Made by a program: the position numbers and the translations under genes. A stretch of 64,000 nucleotides of DNA, taken from assembly GCF_016907735.1 (NCBI RefSeq), contig NZ_JAFBCP010000001.1, forward strand, positions 682,001-746,000. The letters run 5' to 3'. A model generated the notes under the pieces. It made no database searches. It had not been told where the DNA came from and saw nothing but the letters and a program-made list of their open reading frames with translations. The DNA is from Brevibacterium paucivorans. GTDB lineage: Bacteria; Actinomycetota; Actinomycetes; Actinomycetales; Brevibacteriaceae. This document shows positions 45,127 through 56,009 of this stretch, piece by piece; position 1 is the first letter of the stretch; each line of letters starts with the position of its first letter.

Positions 45127-47837
45127 GAACGGCGGCGACGTTGCGAAACTACGGCAACGATTCCGATCCCTACGAGCAGACCACCACCGATCAGACCGGC
45201 GGAGATTCCGGAAACACCTGTGCGTGGCAAGGATGGGCGGGCACAGTTGTCCATGTTGCCGGCATCCGCGTTGCTGACGGGAGCGGTTGAGTCACCGCCG
45301 TTGGCGTCAGCGGTTGCCTGGTCCGAGGTGGCCGGATCGCCCTGCTGGTCCGCTGGCTGGTCGCCGGACTGTGCGTCAGCGTTCTGATCGGGCGCCGACT
45401 GGCCAGTTGGGGTGATGTTTCCAGCTCCGGCCTTCGCAGACTGCCCCACTTCGAAGTTCAGGGTTCCGGTGGCCTGGCTGGTGGATCCGTCCTTGAGTTT
45501 CACGGTGAACGTCAGAGTCGCGGTGTAATTACCGGGGGCCGAGAACACCCAGTTGCCGTGTTCGTGTGTGCGCAGAGGAATGTCGTAGGAGTCCCCGGCG
45601 TTACGGAATACGTGTTTCACGCTTCCGCCACCTAGACCACCGCCGCCAACAAACACGTTGAGTTTGCCGGGACCGTTGAGCGAATCGAGTCGCATGGTGA
45701 CTTTCGTTGCGTTATTCACGAGTTGTTCGTCTTGCGTGTTCCATCCCAACCATGGAACTTGCGACTCTTGCGTTTGGCCGATCATGTAAATGTCGGCTCC
45801 TGGTTTGCCCAAGAATCCGAATTCGGCTGGGACCTTCTTCTTCGACGCGTCTCCCAGGACGAACGTCATGTCTGATGGGTTGCGCCACACGGGTGGCGAG
45901 GTGCGGTCGTCTTTCACTTCCGCGGTTGCGCGCTTCCCGTTGAGGCGGGCACCAAAGTCGAAGTGACCGTCAGTCACGCGAACACGCTGGCCTGCGGGGG
46001 CTTGCTGGCCGCTTCCACCGCCTGTGCTCCCGTTGTTTCCTTGGCTCGCACCGGAGTTGCTTTGGCCACTGGCGTCAGTGCCCTGGCCGGCTGCACCAGA
46101 TGCGTCGGTTGGGACACATACAACGGGAGCCTGTGCGGGTGCGGAGTTGTTGTTGGCACCTGCGCCACCGCTGTTGCCGGCGTTGGCGTTGTCGGCATTT
46201 CCGCCGTTCCCCTCAGCGTCGTCACCTGAGCCAACTTTAAGGGTGACTGGTTCAGATTCGACGCGTTCGTCGCCTGATGTGTGTACAGCACGAAACTGAA
46301 CGCCGTCGAACTCTTTAGTCAGAGACGGAATGATGATCTGGCGTGAGGATACTGCCTTCTTACCGTCTTTGTATTCCATCCATTTTTCAGACTCCGACGC
46401 GCGGGTTTCCCACACCAGTTTTCCTGCGACTTTAAGCGGTTGACCGCCGTTATCTGAGGTTTGGCTGTAGGTGGCTTCTGCGCGTGCGTCTTGGCCTTCG
46501 ACGTATTCGTCTTGGTCCAAGGTCGTGGTGAGTGTGAAGTCGTACTGAGAGTCGTCCTCGTCGGATGGGGATTCCGAGGTGGAAGGCTCTGGTTCCTGTG
46601 GCTCTTGGGGCTCCTGCGGAGCCTCGGATTCACCTGGTTCGACCTTCAGTTCTACTTCGTTTGACCGTGTTTCCCCGGCATAGACGGCGCGAAACGCGGT
46701 GCCCGAGTCAGTTGCTTCGAGGTTTTCGATGCGGAGTTCTTTTCCTTGAGCCGCTTCAACGGGTTCCCACGTGTCTGAACCAGGTGCTTTGCGTTCCCAC
46801 GACACTAGTCCGTTTTCGTCGCCACCGTTCACCGTGGCGCTAAGTACCGCTGTGTCACCGGCGGCGTATTGCTCTTTGTCAGCTTTCGCCTCGATGGCGA
46901 CACCCGGTTGTTGTGGTGCCGGCTGTTCTGGTTTGCCGCTTGGTGAGGGGGCGGGCTTATCAGTGGCTGGCGCTGATGGTGGTGTCGTTGGTTCCGAGGT
47001 GGGAGCTGGTTTTGGTGTTTGGGTTGTGGGTTTTGGTGCTGGTTTGGGCTTGTCGAGGTCTTCAAGTTCAGCTTTGTTCAGTTTGCCTACAACGAACACG
47101 TACTCTTGTTCGCCAGCGACGTCTTTGCCCTTGACTTCTGCGTTTGACTCGAAAACAAGGCGGTAGACACCCGGTTTAGTGAAAACCCAGTTCGCGTGAA
47201 CGTGAGCGTTTGCGATCTGTTCGTAGCTGGAGTGCTTGGGATCGGTGAGTGAGAAAACTCGTTGCGGTCCACCAAACAAACCGTCTTGGAATACCTCGAC
47301 GTTGGCACCCTTTGGTGCTTGAGACTTCTTTTGGTTCAGCTGCATGGTGACTTTGCCGCCTTTGACATCCTTTTCAGCGATGTCTTGGGTGTTCCAGCCT
47401 GCCCAGAGGCCGTCGTGGTTCTGGCCCTGTGGGATCATCCATGCTTGTTTTCCTGCCGCGTGAGTAAACTCGAATCCTTTGGCAGGTATTTTTCTTTTAA
47501 GTGCGTCGTTGACGTGGAAGAGCAGTTCGTTGGCCGGTTCGCGTGCGTGCTCGTACTTGCCATTGGAAGGCGCCCAGTCGACCTTGGAGAACATGTGCAT
47601 TTTCCCGCCACGAATGCACATGGAAACTGCGTCAGCGTGTTCGGTCTCAACGACGTTGCGTTTACCGATTTTGGGTACGTCTGCACGAAGCCCGGTGGCG
47701 TCGGCGCCACAGACGGGTGCAGATGAAGCAGTGTAGGTATTGTCAGTTGGGGTGGCGTGGGCTGCGGTGCCCAGCGCTGATGCTATGAGAGCGACAGAGG
47801 TGGCGAATCCCGCCACAGCACGACCAAGAAACAGCAC
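45123..47837 (-). CDS. Large LPXTG-anchored surface protein with duplicated wall-repeat domain
   Basis: 904 residues. Signal peptide about 1-28; repeat domain 1 about 62-251 (H212-V-H214 in NAHVHANWVFTKPG); Pro/Thr/Lys-rich linker about 255-318; two Ig-like domains about 318-408 and 435-555; Asn/Gly/Ser linker with one VVCVPT stretch; repeat domain 2 about 650-820 (THEHGNWVFSAPG); Asp/Gln/Gly linker; LPRTG at 870-874, hydrophobic helix and RRRRS. Known pattern of the TIGR03769 family: a sortase-anchored protein with two copies beside an importer whose binding protein has one, read as a ligand relay. First gene of the operon; GTG start, weak ribosome site. Confidence 0.87.
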   Translation of the reverse strand: MLFLGRAVAGFATSVALIASALGTAAHATPTDNTYTASSAPVCGADATGLRADVPKIGKRNVVETEHADAVSMCIRGGKMHMFSKVDWAPSNGKYEHAREPANELLFHVNDALKRKIPAKGFEFTHAAGKQAWMIPQGQNHDGLWAGWNTQDIAEKDVKGGKVTMQLNQKKSQAPKGANVEVFQDGLFGGPQRVFSLTDPKHSSYEQIANAHVHANWVFTKPGVYRLVFESNAEVKGKDVAGEQEYVFVVGKLNKAELEDLDKPKPAPKPTTQTPKPAPTSEPTTPPSAPATDKPAPSPSGKPEQPAPQQPGVAIEAKADKEQYAAGDTAVLSATVNGGDENGLVSWERKAPGSDTWEPVEAAQGKELRIENLEATDSGTAFRAVYAGETRSNEVELKVEPGESEAPQEPQEPQEPEPSTSESPSDEDDSQYDFTLTTTLDQDEYVEGQDARAEATYSQTSDNGGQPLKVAGKLVWETRASESEKWMEYKDGKKAVSSRQIIIPSLTKEFDGVQFRAVHTSGDERVESEPVTLKVGSGDDAEGNGGNADNANAGNSGGAGANNNSAPAQAPVVCVPTDASGAAGQGTDASGQSNSGASQGNNGSTGGGSGQQAPAGQRVRVTDGHFDFGARLNGKRATAEVKDDRTSPPVWRNPSDMTFVLGDASKKKVPAEFGFLGKPGADIYMIGQTQESQVPWLGWNTQDEQLVNNATKVTMRLDSLNGPGKLNVFVGGGGLGGGSVKHVFRNAGDSYDIPLRTHEHGNWVFSAPGNYTATLTFTVKLKDGSTSQATGTLNFEVGQSAKAGAGNITPTGQSAPDQNADAQSGDQPADQQGDPATSDQATADANGGDSTAPVSNADAGNMDNCARPSLPRTGVSGISAGLIGGGLLVGIGIVAVVSQRRRRS

Positions 47838-47954
47838 AGTTTCGTCTTTCTATCTCTATTGTCTTTTCCTCCCAAACAGTAAAAACGAAACGTCGTAGTG
47901 TCATAGCTTTATGTAAATATACGTGCATATGCGGGGTGAGTGACGGCAGACAAA

Positions 47955-47989
47955 AATCGGGCCCCAAGCGTGATGCTTGAGGCCCGATT
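47955..47989 (-). terminator. Rho-independent terminator of groEL
   Basis: On the minus strand AATCGGGCCTCAAGC pairs with GCTTGGGGCCCGATT (one G-T wobble) around a 5-nt loop, followed by TTTTTG. It lies 15 nt past the groEL stop. Bases 47838-47954 between it and the LPXTG gene contain that operon's AT-richer promoter region and no supported gene. Confidence 0.88.
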
Positions 47990-48004
47990 CTTTAGAAGTG
48001 ACGT

Positions 48005-49606
<1,602 letters not shown>

Positions 49607-49645
49607 TCACTTCCTTCTAATGAGTGTGAGTGTGTGAAGGTGTGA

Positions 49646-49939
49646 TTAGCCGATTACTGCGAGAACGTCGCGAGCCGAGAGCACCAGGTATTCAGCACCC
49701 TGGTACTTCACTTCGGTTCCGCCGTACTTGGAGTAGATGACCTTGTCGCCGACGTTCACGTCAACAGGTACACGGTTTCCGTTGTCTGCTACGCGACCGG
49801 GGCCAACTGCGACAACTTCGCCTTCCTGTGGCTTTTCCTTAGCGGTGTCTGGGATAACCAGGCCGGAAGCAGTGGTCTGTTCTGCTTCGAGCTGACGGAT
49901 TACGATGCGGTCTTCGAGTGGCTTGATAGCTACCGACAT
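49646..49939 (-). CDS. groES: 10 kDa co-chaperonin
   Basis: 97 residues: [19 protein letters not shown], the mobile loop with [15 protein letters not shown] and [18 protein letters not shown]. Caps the GroEL ring. The ATG at 49939 has AAGGAGAC upstream; a 34-codon extension is rejected because it is poorly conserved. The 167-nt leader reaches to the two CIRCE operators. Confidence 0.97.
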   Translation of the reverse strand: MSVAIKPLEDRIVIRQLEAEQTTASGLVIPDTAKEKPQEGEVVAVGPGRVADNGNRVPVDVNVGDKVIYSKYGGTEVKYQGAEYLVLSARDVLAVIG

Positions 49940-50105
49940 GTGACAGTCTCCTTTTGAGTCTGTGTCGAGATGTGTTTTGTGTGCTCTTTGGGCAAGCTCA
50001 CTCGGTGTTGTTCGTCGTCGCGGGTGCCGAATCAGCATCAAGTTTTAGTGCATCTTGCCGGTGTCTCTAGGTGCCGCCGAGTGCGACACTCACCTCACCG
50101 TACGG

Positions 50106-50132
50106 TTAGCACTCGCATTGCCCAAGTGCTAA
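50106..50132. promoter_or_regulatory. CIRCE operator 1 (HrcA site)
   Basis: TTAGCACTC-N9-AAGTGCTAA, one mismatch from the CIRCE consensus. About 170 bp upstream of groES, so HrcA repression of groESL is expected. Confidence 0.93.
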
Positions 50133-50151
50133 CTGAAACTCTATTCCGCAG

Positions 50152-50178
50152 TTGGCACTCTTTCAACTCGAGTGCCAA
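50152..50178. promoter_or_regulatory. CIRCE operator 2 (HrcA site)
   Basis: TTGGCACTC-N9-GAGTGCCAA, a symmetrical variant with one changed position per arm and the exact 9-nt spacer. It is 19 bp from CIRCE 1, so two HrcA dimers could bind in tandem. Confidence 0.85.
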
Positions 50179-50208
50179 TGTTTCGTCATCCTTGAGCGAA
50201 CTTTCAGC

Positions 50209-51147
50209 TCAGAGCGTCAGCTCCCACGGACCGACCGCACGCACGGCGTTCGCGGTGACACGTTCGGCCAGCTCGTCCTCGCTGACTCCGCGCACCTGGG
50301 CAAGCGTCCGCACCACGTGCGCAACCATGTATGGCCCACCGGGCTTTCCGCGGTGAGGGTGCGGGGTCAAAAATGGCGCGTCGGTTTCTGTCAGAAGCAG
50401 ATCAGGCGGGACCACCTCGGCGGCTTCCCTTAACCCATGAGCATTCTTAAAGGTGACGTTGCCAGCAAAGGAGCAGAAGATCCCCAACTTGCCAGCCTCC
50501 CTAGCCATGTCAGCGTCACCGGAAAAGCAGTGCAGAATAGTGCGGTCCGGAACACCCGTGTCACGCAGAACCCGGAAAACATCCGCGTGCGCTTCACGGT
50601 CGTGGATCTGGAGCGTCAGCCCGTTCCTTTGCGCGATCTCAATGTGCGCCCTAAACGACTCTTCCTGCGCTTTCATATCGCGCGCGGAATCAGCATCCGT
50701 GCGGAAGAAATCAAGCCCGGTCTCCCCCACCACGCGCATGCGTTCATGGGACGTGACCAACTCTTCAATCTCGTCCAGCGACTCTTCCAAGATGCCGGCC
50801 CGCGCCAGTCTGGGCGCCTCGTTGGGGTGGATCGCAACCCCACCCAGCATCCAGTCACGGCCAGCCTGCGCCTGTTCTTCCACCACACGAGTCGTCCACC
50901 GGGCTGCACCCATTTCGCACCCGATTTGCACCACACGGGTCACACCAGTGGCCATTGCGGTGTCATAGAAGAAGTCCAGCGGTGGGAACTTTTCGTCCTC
51001 TTCGGGCTCGACTTCCGGGGCAGGTTCGCCTGACTTGATAGGACCGCGAGCGCCGGTACACATATCCAGGTGCGTGTGCGTGTCCACGGCCGGAACCGCG
51101 AGTGGTTCCGGCACCGGTGGATATTCTCCGGCAGCGCGAGATGCCAT
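50209..51147 (-). CDS. tatD: TatD-family metal-dependent DNase
   Basis: 312 residues, amidohydrolase barrel. Metal ligands in VDTHTHLD, GETGLDFFR, LQIHDREAH, HCFSGDADMA and TETDAPFL. An acidic insertion of about 30 residues (EPAPEVEPEEDEKF) follows the first motif, as in some actinobacteria. Start overlaps the metG stop as TAATG; the metG-tatD pair is conserved. Confidence 0.92.
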   Translation of the reverse strand: MASRAAGEYPPVPEPLAVPAVDTHTHLDMCTGARGPIKSGEPAPEVEPEEDEKFPPLDFFYDTAMATGVTRVVQIGCEMGAARWTTRVVEEQAQAGRDWMLGGVAIHPNEAPRLARAGILEESLDEIEELVTSHERMRVVGETGLDFFRTDADSARDMKAQEESFRAHIEIAQRNGLTLQIHDREAHADVFRVLRDTGVPDRTILHCFSGDADMAREAGKLGIFCSFAGNVTFKNAHGLREAAEVVPPDLLLTETDAPFLTPHPHRGKPGGPYMVAHVVRTLAQVRGVSEDELAERVTANAVRAVGPWELTL

Positions 51148-52730
51148 TACTTGGCCCCTCCTGCAGTCCCGGCGTCACCTTCGTTCGGGGCTTCGTACCG
51201 TGGGAACACGGGTGCCGGTGCGGGCAATTCCGTTCCAGCTGGCAACCATTGGCCGAGGTCGTTAAACGTCCGCGAGTCCTCGGCAACTCCCAGCTGGGTG
51301 AGGACCTTCCCGGTAGATTCGGGCATGACTGGTTGAGCCAGAATCGATACCCGGCGTAGGACTTCGAGCGTGACGTAAAGAACGACACCCATGCGGTCCG
51401 GGTCGGTTTTCTTCAGCTTCCACGGCTCTTGAGCCGAGAAGTAGCGGTTCGTTTCCTCCAGCACTCGCCACAGTGCTTCCACGTAACGGTGCAGTTCCTG
51501 TACGTCGACGAACGCAGTGACACGCTCCAGCAGGCCGTCGGTGCGTGCAAGCAGAGCACGGTCGTCGTCCGTCAGATCAGCCTCACCCACCTCGGGCACT
51601 ATTCCGCCCAGGTTCTTGGCGATCATCGAGGTGGAACGCTGAACCAGGTTGCCGTACTCATTGGCCAGGTCTGCGTTCTTGCGCGCAATGATCGACTCGG
51701 CTGAGTATGAGCCATCCTGGCCGTAGGAGATTTCGCGAAGCAGGAAGTAACGGAGCGTGTCTAGGCCAAATGCGTCAATGAGATCGTACGGGTCGACAAC
51801 GTTGCCCACAGATTTGGACATCTTTTCGCCCTTATTGAACAAGAATCCGTGGGCGTGAACGCGCTTGGGCAGTTCCAGCCCTGCGCTAATCAGGAAAGCT
51901 GGCCAGTACACGGTGTGGAAACGCAGAATGTCCTTACCCACAACATGCAGCTCAGCCGGCCAGCGGTTCTGGAACTCTTCCGAATCCACCTGCGGATACC
52001 CCGCACCCGTGAGGTAGTTGGTCAAAGCGTCGACCCACACGTACATCACGTGCTTGTCGTTGCCGGGTACCGGCACACCCCAGTCGAACGTGGTGCGTGA
52101 AATCGACAGGTCTTTCAGGCCGCCTTTGATAAATGACACGACTTCGTTGCGACGCACATCTGGCCCCACCGGGTGCCTACCGAACTCATCGACCGTGTCC
52201 AGCCATTCCAACAACCGGTCTTCGTAGGCGGAAAGTTTAAAGAAGTACGATTCTTCTTCCGTCCATTCCACGGGAGTGCCGGTGGAAATCGCGTAACGTT
52301 CGCCGTCTTCCCGAACTTCGGTTTCGTCTTCTGTGTAGTAGGCCTCATCGCGCACGGAGTACCAGCCTGCGTAGGCATCGAGGTAAATGTCCCCGGCCTC
52401 TTCCATTTTCTTCCACAGCGTTTGGCTGGCTGTGTAGTGATCGGCGTCAGTTGTACGAATGAACCTGTCGTATGACGACCCCAGCGCATCTTGCAGTGCG
52501 CGGAAACCTGCCGCGTTCTGGTCAGCAAGTTCCCGTGGCGTAATTCCAGCCTTCTGCGCCGCCTGCTGCATCTTCAGTCCGTGCTCATCTGTTCCGGTCA
52601 GCATGAACACGTCTTCGCCACTCAGGCGTTTAAAACGAGCGATCGTGTCAGACGCGATGTATTCGTACGCGTGCCCAATGTGTGGCGAACCGTTGGGGTA
52701 TGCAATTGCCGTGGTCATGTAGAACGTCAT
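51147..52730 (-). CDS. metG: Methionyl-tRNA synthetase
   Basis: 527 residues of class Ia synthetase. HIGH-type motif [17 protein letters not shown] near the start, KMSKS in [11 protein letters not shown], and the anticodon-binding helical domain from about 370. No cysteine zinc knuckle is visible in the connective domain ([11 protein letters not shown] region), consistent with the zinc-free subtype. I start at the ATG at 52730 ([11 protein letters not shown]). Confidence 0.96.
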   Translation of the reverse strand: MTFYMTTAIAYPNGSPHIGHAYEYIASDTIARFKRLSGEDVFMLTGTDEHGLKMQQAAQKAGITPRELADQNAAGFRALQDALGSSYDRFIRTTDADHYTASQTLWKKMEEAGDIYLDAYAGWYSVRDEAYYTEDETEVREDGERYAISTGTPVEWTEEESYFFKLSAYEDRLLEWLDTVDEFGRHPVGPDVRRNEVVSFIKGGLKDLSISRTTFDWGVPVPGNDKHVMYVWVDALTNYLTGAGYPQVDSEEFQNRWPAELHVVGKDILRFHTVYWPAFLISAGLELPKRVHAHGFLFNKGEKMSKSVGNVVDPYDLIDAFGLDTLRYFLLREISYGQDGSYSAESIIARKNADLANEYGNLVQRSTSMIAKNLGGIVPEVGEADLTDDDRALLARTDGLLERVTAFVDVQELHRYVEALWRVLEETNRYFSAQEPWKLKKTDPDRMGVVLYVTLEVLRRVSILAQPVMPESTGKVLTQLGVAEDSRTFNDLGQWLPAGTELPAPAPVFPRYEAPNEGDAGTAGGAK

Positions 52731-52748
52731 GGCTTCTAGTCTATGCAC

Positions 52749-53588
52749 TCACTTTGCGTGGATGTATTCCTCGTACACGTCGCGGGATTTCAGCCCGTGG
52801 ATCTTCGCAATATGGGCGGCCGCGTCCTTTGCCCGCATGCCAGACTCCACTAACTGGGCAACGTCTCCAGTGAGGTCCGCCGCCGAGGTGGCACTCACCT
52901 CGGGCGCGCCTGCCACCACCAACGTGAGCTCACCTTTCAGACCGTCCCTGGCGACCACTTGTTCGTGGATGCTCTGGGTCGTCCCTCGCAGGGTTTCTTC
53001 ATACGTTTTGGTGAGTTCCCGGCTCAGCGTCATAGGCCGGTCTGCCCCAAAGTGGGTGACGAAGTCGGCCAGGGTTGTGTGGATCCGGTGTGGGCTTTCG
53101 AAGAAGACCATGGTGCGCCGTTCGCTGGCAAGATCTGTTAGCAAGCGCCCGCGTTCCCCAGCCTTGCGAGGAACGAAGCCTTCGAACGTGAAGCGGTCGG
53201 ACGGCAGACCAGACAGGGCAATAGCAGTAAACACTGCCGACGGCCCCGGAACTGCTGTCACAGGCAAATCGCGTGAAACGACCTCTTTGACCACGTGGTA
53301 GCCGGGGTCTGACACTGCCGGCATTCCCGCGTCGGTGAGTAGCACAACCCTGGCACCGTTCTCCACCTGCTGAGCGATCTCACTGGCTTTGGATCGTTCG
53401 TTGTGATCAAAAAGGCTCACTAACTTGCCTGAGTACGTGATCCCTAAGCGGGAAGCCAGGCCCATAAAGCGACGGGTATCTTCAGCCGCGATGACGTCGG
53501 CAGCTTCGATCTCTGCCCGCATTCGGGGACTCGCGTCGTCGAGATTGCCAATCGGAGTCCCCACAAGCACCAAAGCCGGGCCAGTCAT
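52749..53588 (-). CDS. rsmI: 16S rRNA (cytidine-1402-2'-O)-methyltransferase
   Basis: 279 residues of the SAM-dependent tetrapyrrole-methylase fold: LVGTPIGNLDDASPR, AAEDTRRFMGL, LLTDAGMPAVSDPGY, VPGPSAVFTAIALSGLP. Modifies C1402 in the decoding site. The C-terminal tail (about 230-279) is the usual helical extension. Directly downstream of the DUF4190 gene and opposite the mannosyltransferase; the rsmI/PMT neighbourhood is conserved in actinobacteria. Confidence 0.94.
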   Translation of the reverse strand: MTGPALVLVGTPIGNLDDASPRMRAEIEAADVIAAEDTRRFMGLASRLGITYSGKLVSLFDHNERSKASEIAQQVENGARVVLLTDAGMPAVSDPGYHVVKEVVSRDLPVTAVPGPSAVFTAIALSGLPSDRFTFEGFVPRKAGERGRLLTDLASERRTMVFFESPHRIHTTLADFVTHFGADRPMTLSRELTKTYEETLRGTTQSIHEQVVARDGLKGELTLVVAGAPEVSATSAADLTGDVAQLVESGMRAKDAAAHIAKIHGLKSRDVYEEYIHAK

Positions 53589-53650
53589 GCACGTGCCCGT
53601 GGGTTACAGGTCAACTGGTCCGTCACTCGCTGTGTTCTGTTTCTCAAGCT

Positions 53651-54310
53651 TCAGCTGGATGCGAGCCCGGCTAGACCGAACATCAAAATGAAGAACAGGA
53701 TGATCAAAATAAAGCCACCGATCGCAATGTACCCGGTGACGAGCCCACCAATTGCCAGCCCTTTTCCTTCTTGGTCACGTTCCCTACATTGCTTGACCGC
53801 AATGTGACCCATGATGACAGGAGCAATACCAGCCCACCCGAGGGGCCAGACGGCCACCAGACTCACGATCCCTGTAATCAGCGCTGCAATAGCCAAGCCG
53901 TTTGTTCCGCGACGCACGGGCTGGCCGGGAGCCCCATAGGGCGCCCCGTACGGGGAGGACTGTGAGTCATATGTTGGCGCAGGATTGTATGCCGGGGTGG
54001 GGTTAGCTGGTTCGTTCGCAGACGCCCCGTAGTTGCCCGAGGAGTAGTCGCCACCACCGTACGTACTACTTTGGCTACTGCCGTAGTCGCTGGGCGACGA
54101 ACCGTAGGAAGAAGAACCGTATGCCGGTGAACCAGAGGACGCTGCCCCTGGAGTTGCAGTTCCATACGCCGAACCGCCTGAACCGTGCGAAGCCCCGGGC
54201 TTGAAGCTGGCGGGACCCTGACCGCTGGACGATGGGCCAGAATCGTACGAGGGGAGGTCGTTGTACGGGCGGCTCGAGCCCCCACTAGAACCGGGAGTGT
54301 TCGACGACAT
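53651..54310 (-). CDS. DUF4190 membrane protein with Ser/Tyr/Gly-rich N-terminus
   Basis: 219 residues. Residues 1-130 are disordered and rich in Ser, Gly, Tyr and Pro (repeats of the form YGSSSYGSS); residues about 135-215 hold two membrane helices with LAIAALITGIVSLV and GHIAVKQCRERDQEGKGLAIGGLVTG (in parts), the DUF4190 pattern. Function unknown; the low-complexity tail may mediate protein contacts at the membrane. Confidence 0.8.
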   Translation of the reverse strand: MSSNTPGSSGGSSRPYNDLPSYDSGPSSSGQGPASFKPGASHGSGGSAYGTATPGAASSGSPAYGSSSYGSSPSDYGSSQSSTYGGGDYSSGNYGASANEPANPTPAYNPAPTYDSQSSPYGAPYGAPGQPVRRGTNGLAIAALITGIVSLVAVWPLGWAGIAPVIMGHIAVKQCRERDQEGKGLAIGGLVTGYIAIGGFILIILFFILMFGLAGLASS

Positions 54311-54372
54311 AGTTTCCTTCCTAAGACTGCTAAAACCAAGACTAGTGGAAGTGACATGCGTAAACTAGGCGC

Positions 54373-55920
54373 GTGGTTTCTTCTAAGCGAATTCCTACTA
54401 AACACGTGCTTTCGCATGACGCGCTCCGCAACCCGATTGGGTGGGCGATTGCCACTGGGCTGGCGGTTATTGCGGCGATCTTGCGCATGATTGGTCTGGG
54501 CCACCCCAAAGAACTGATTTTTGACGAAACTTACTATGTCAAAGACGCATACTCGCTGTGGAAGTACGGAACGGAACGCGCGTGGCCAGAAGAACCTAAC
54601 CCCGATTTTGTCACAGGCAACCCCATGCCTTTGGATGATCCCGGATACGTCGTCCACCCGCCGTTAGGCAAGTGGATGCTGTCCGTGGGGCAAATGATTT
54701 TTGGCCAGGATTCGTCATTCGGGTGGCGGTTTTCAGCGGCGATAGTTGGCGCATTGACCGTCTTCATCATTGTGCGCTTAGCGATCCGTCTGTTCGGTTC
54801 AGTGTGGATGGGCTTCATCGCGGGACTCCTCCTCATGACCGACGGGGAACACTTCGTCCACTCACGCACCGCTCTACTGGACCTGTTCCTCATGTTCTTC
54901 GTGCTCCTGGGGTTTTGGCTGCTGGTAATCGACCGTGACTACGCCCGTTCCCGAATGGTGGAACTCACCACCGGCAGTTCGCAAAAGGAATCCGCGGCCC
55001 TTTCGACTTTCGGCCCTCACCTGGGGTGGCGCCCGTGGCGTTTGGCTGCCGGCGTTGCACTGGGATGCGCGATGGGCGTCAAATGGTCCGGACTCTACGC
55101 TCTTGCCGTGTTCGGGATCATGATCGTGGTGTGGGACGTCCGGAACCGTTACCTGGCGCGGGTGAAGTATCCAGTGCGTGGCATGCTGGTCCGCGATTCC
55201 GTTCCCGCCTTTATGTCGCTCGTCCCCGTGGCATTTGTAGCCTATGTTCTGTGCTGGTCGGGATGGATCTTTACGGGCAAGGGCTACGACAGACACTGGG
55301 CACAAGAGCATCAGGGCTGGTGGAGCTGGCTCCCCGACTGGATCCCTTCCCTGGCGCATTACCACCATTCGGCGTATAAGTTCCACGTTGGATTGAGTTC
55401 CGAACACCCCTATGCGTCAAACCCATGGGGCTGGATTGTGCAGTGGCGACCCACCAGTTTCTATTACCGCTCCCCCGAACCCGGCCAGGACGGTTGCGTT
55501 TGGGACAAGTGCTCGGCGGCCATCACCTCGGTGGGCAACCCTGCCTTGTGGGGAGTTGCCACGATCGCGCTAGTGATCGTCGTCCTTGCGTGGTTGGTGC
55601 GTCAAGACTGGCGGGCCGGAGGCATTATTGCGGGCATGGTCGCTACCTGGGCTCCGTGGTTTACGTATCAAGACCGCACTATTTTTACTTTCTACACAAT
55701 CGTCATGGTGCCATTCGTAGTTTTGGCAGTGACGTACTGTTTGGGGCTTGTGTGGGGCCGAGGTCGCCCCACCGGCTCCTTGCGCGCCCGGCGCGTCGTT
55801 GTGGGCGTGTTCCTCGCAGTCGCAGTGATACTTTTCGCTTACTTTTGGCCGTTGTATACGGGCATTACCGTGCCGTATGACAGCTGGCGACAGCACATGT
55901 TCAACCCGTCGTGGATCTGA
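54373..55920 (+). CDS. pmt: Dolichyl-phosphate-mannose-type protein O-mannosyltransferase
   Basis: 515 residues, GT39 family, about 11 membrane helices. ELIFDETYYVKDAYSLW carries the catalytic Asp-Glu in the first external loop; VHPPLGKWML and DGEHFVHSRTALLDLFLM follow. It transfers mannose from a polyprenyl phosphate carrier to Ser/Thr of proteins crossing the membrane; the Ser/Thr-rich surface proteins in this window are possible targets. GTG start at 54373. Divergent from the DUF4190 gene. Confidence 0.93.
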   Translation: MVSSKRIPTKHVLSHDALRNPIGWAIATGLAVIAAILRMIGLGHPKELIFDETYYVKDAYSLWKYGTERAWPEEPNPDFVTGNPMPLDDPGYVVHPPLGKWMLSVGQMIFGQDSSFGWRFSAAIVGALTVFIIVRLAIRLFGSVWMGFIAGLLLMTDGEHFVHSRTALLDLFLMFFVLLGFWLLVIDRDYARSRMVELTTGSSQKESAALSTFGPHLGWRPWRLAAGVALGCAMGVKWSGLYALAVFGIMIVVWDVRNRYLARVKYPVRGMLVRDSVPAFMSLVPVAFVAYVLCWSGWIFTGKGYDRHWAQEHQGWWSWLPDWIPSLAHYHHSAYKFHVGLSSEHPYASNPWGWIVQWRPTSFYYRSPEPGQDGCVWDKCSAAITSVGNPALWGVATIALVIVVLAWLVRQDWRAGGIIAGMVATWAPWFTYQDRTIFTFYTIVMVPFVVLAVTYCLGLVWGRGRPTGSLRARRVVVGVFLAVAVILFAYFWPLYTGITVPYDSWRQHMFNPSWI

Positions 55921-55948
55921 TGGAGCAATCGGCAAAACGCCATGTCAC

Positions 55949-55971
55949 GACCATGGGACGCGTCCACGGTC
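55949..55971 (+). terminator. Hairpin after the mannosyltransferase
   Basis: GACC-A-TGGGACGCGTCCA-C-GGTC folds into a near-perfect stem 29 nt past the pmt stop. No T-run follows, so termination is a guess. Confidence 0.4.
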
Positions 55972-56001
55972 TTGTATGGTGAAGGAAACTCTGCGCATAA
56001 T
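55972..56001 (+). promoter_or_regulatory. Candidate promoter of the nonulosonate locus
   Basis: TTGTAT (55972-55977) and CATAAT (55996-56001) lie 18 bp apart, directly upstream of the GGAGG and GTG of the first gene at 56010. The very short leader makes the assignment tentative. Confidence 0.4.
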
Positions 56002-56009
56002 GGAGGCCT

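Noticed and set aside
47900-47935. Imperfect AT-rich palindrome (ATGTAAATATACGTGCAT) upstream of the anchored-repeat operon as a Zur or Mnt box
   Set aside because: Only about 12 of 18 positions are symmetrical and it does not match a metalloregulator consensus that I can name; suggestive by context only.
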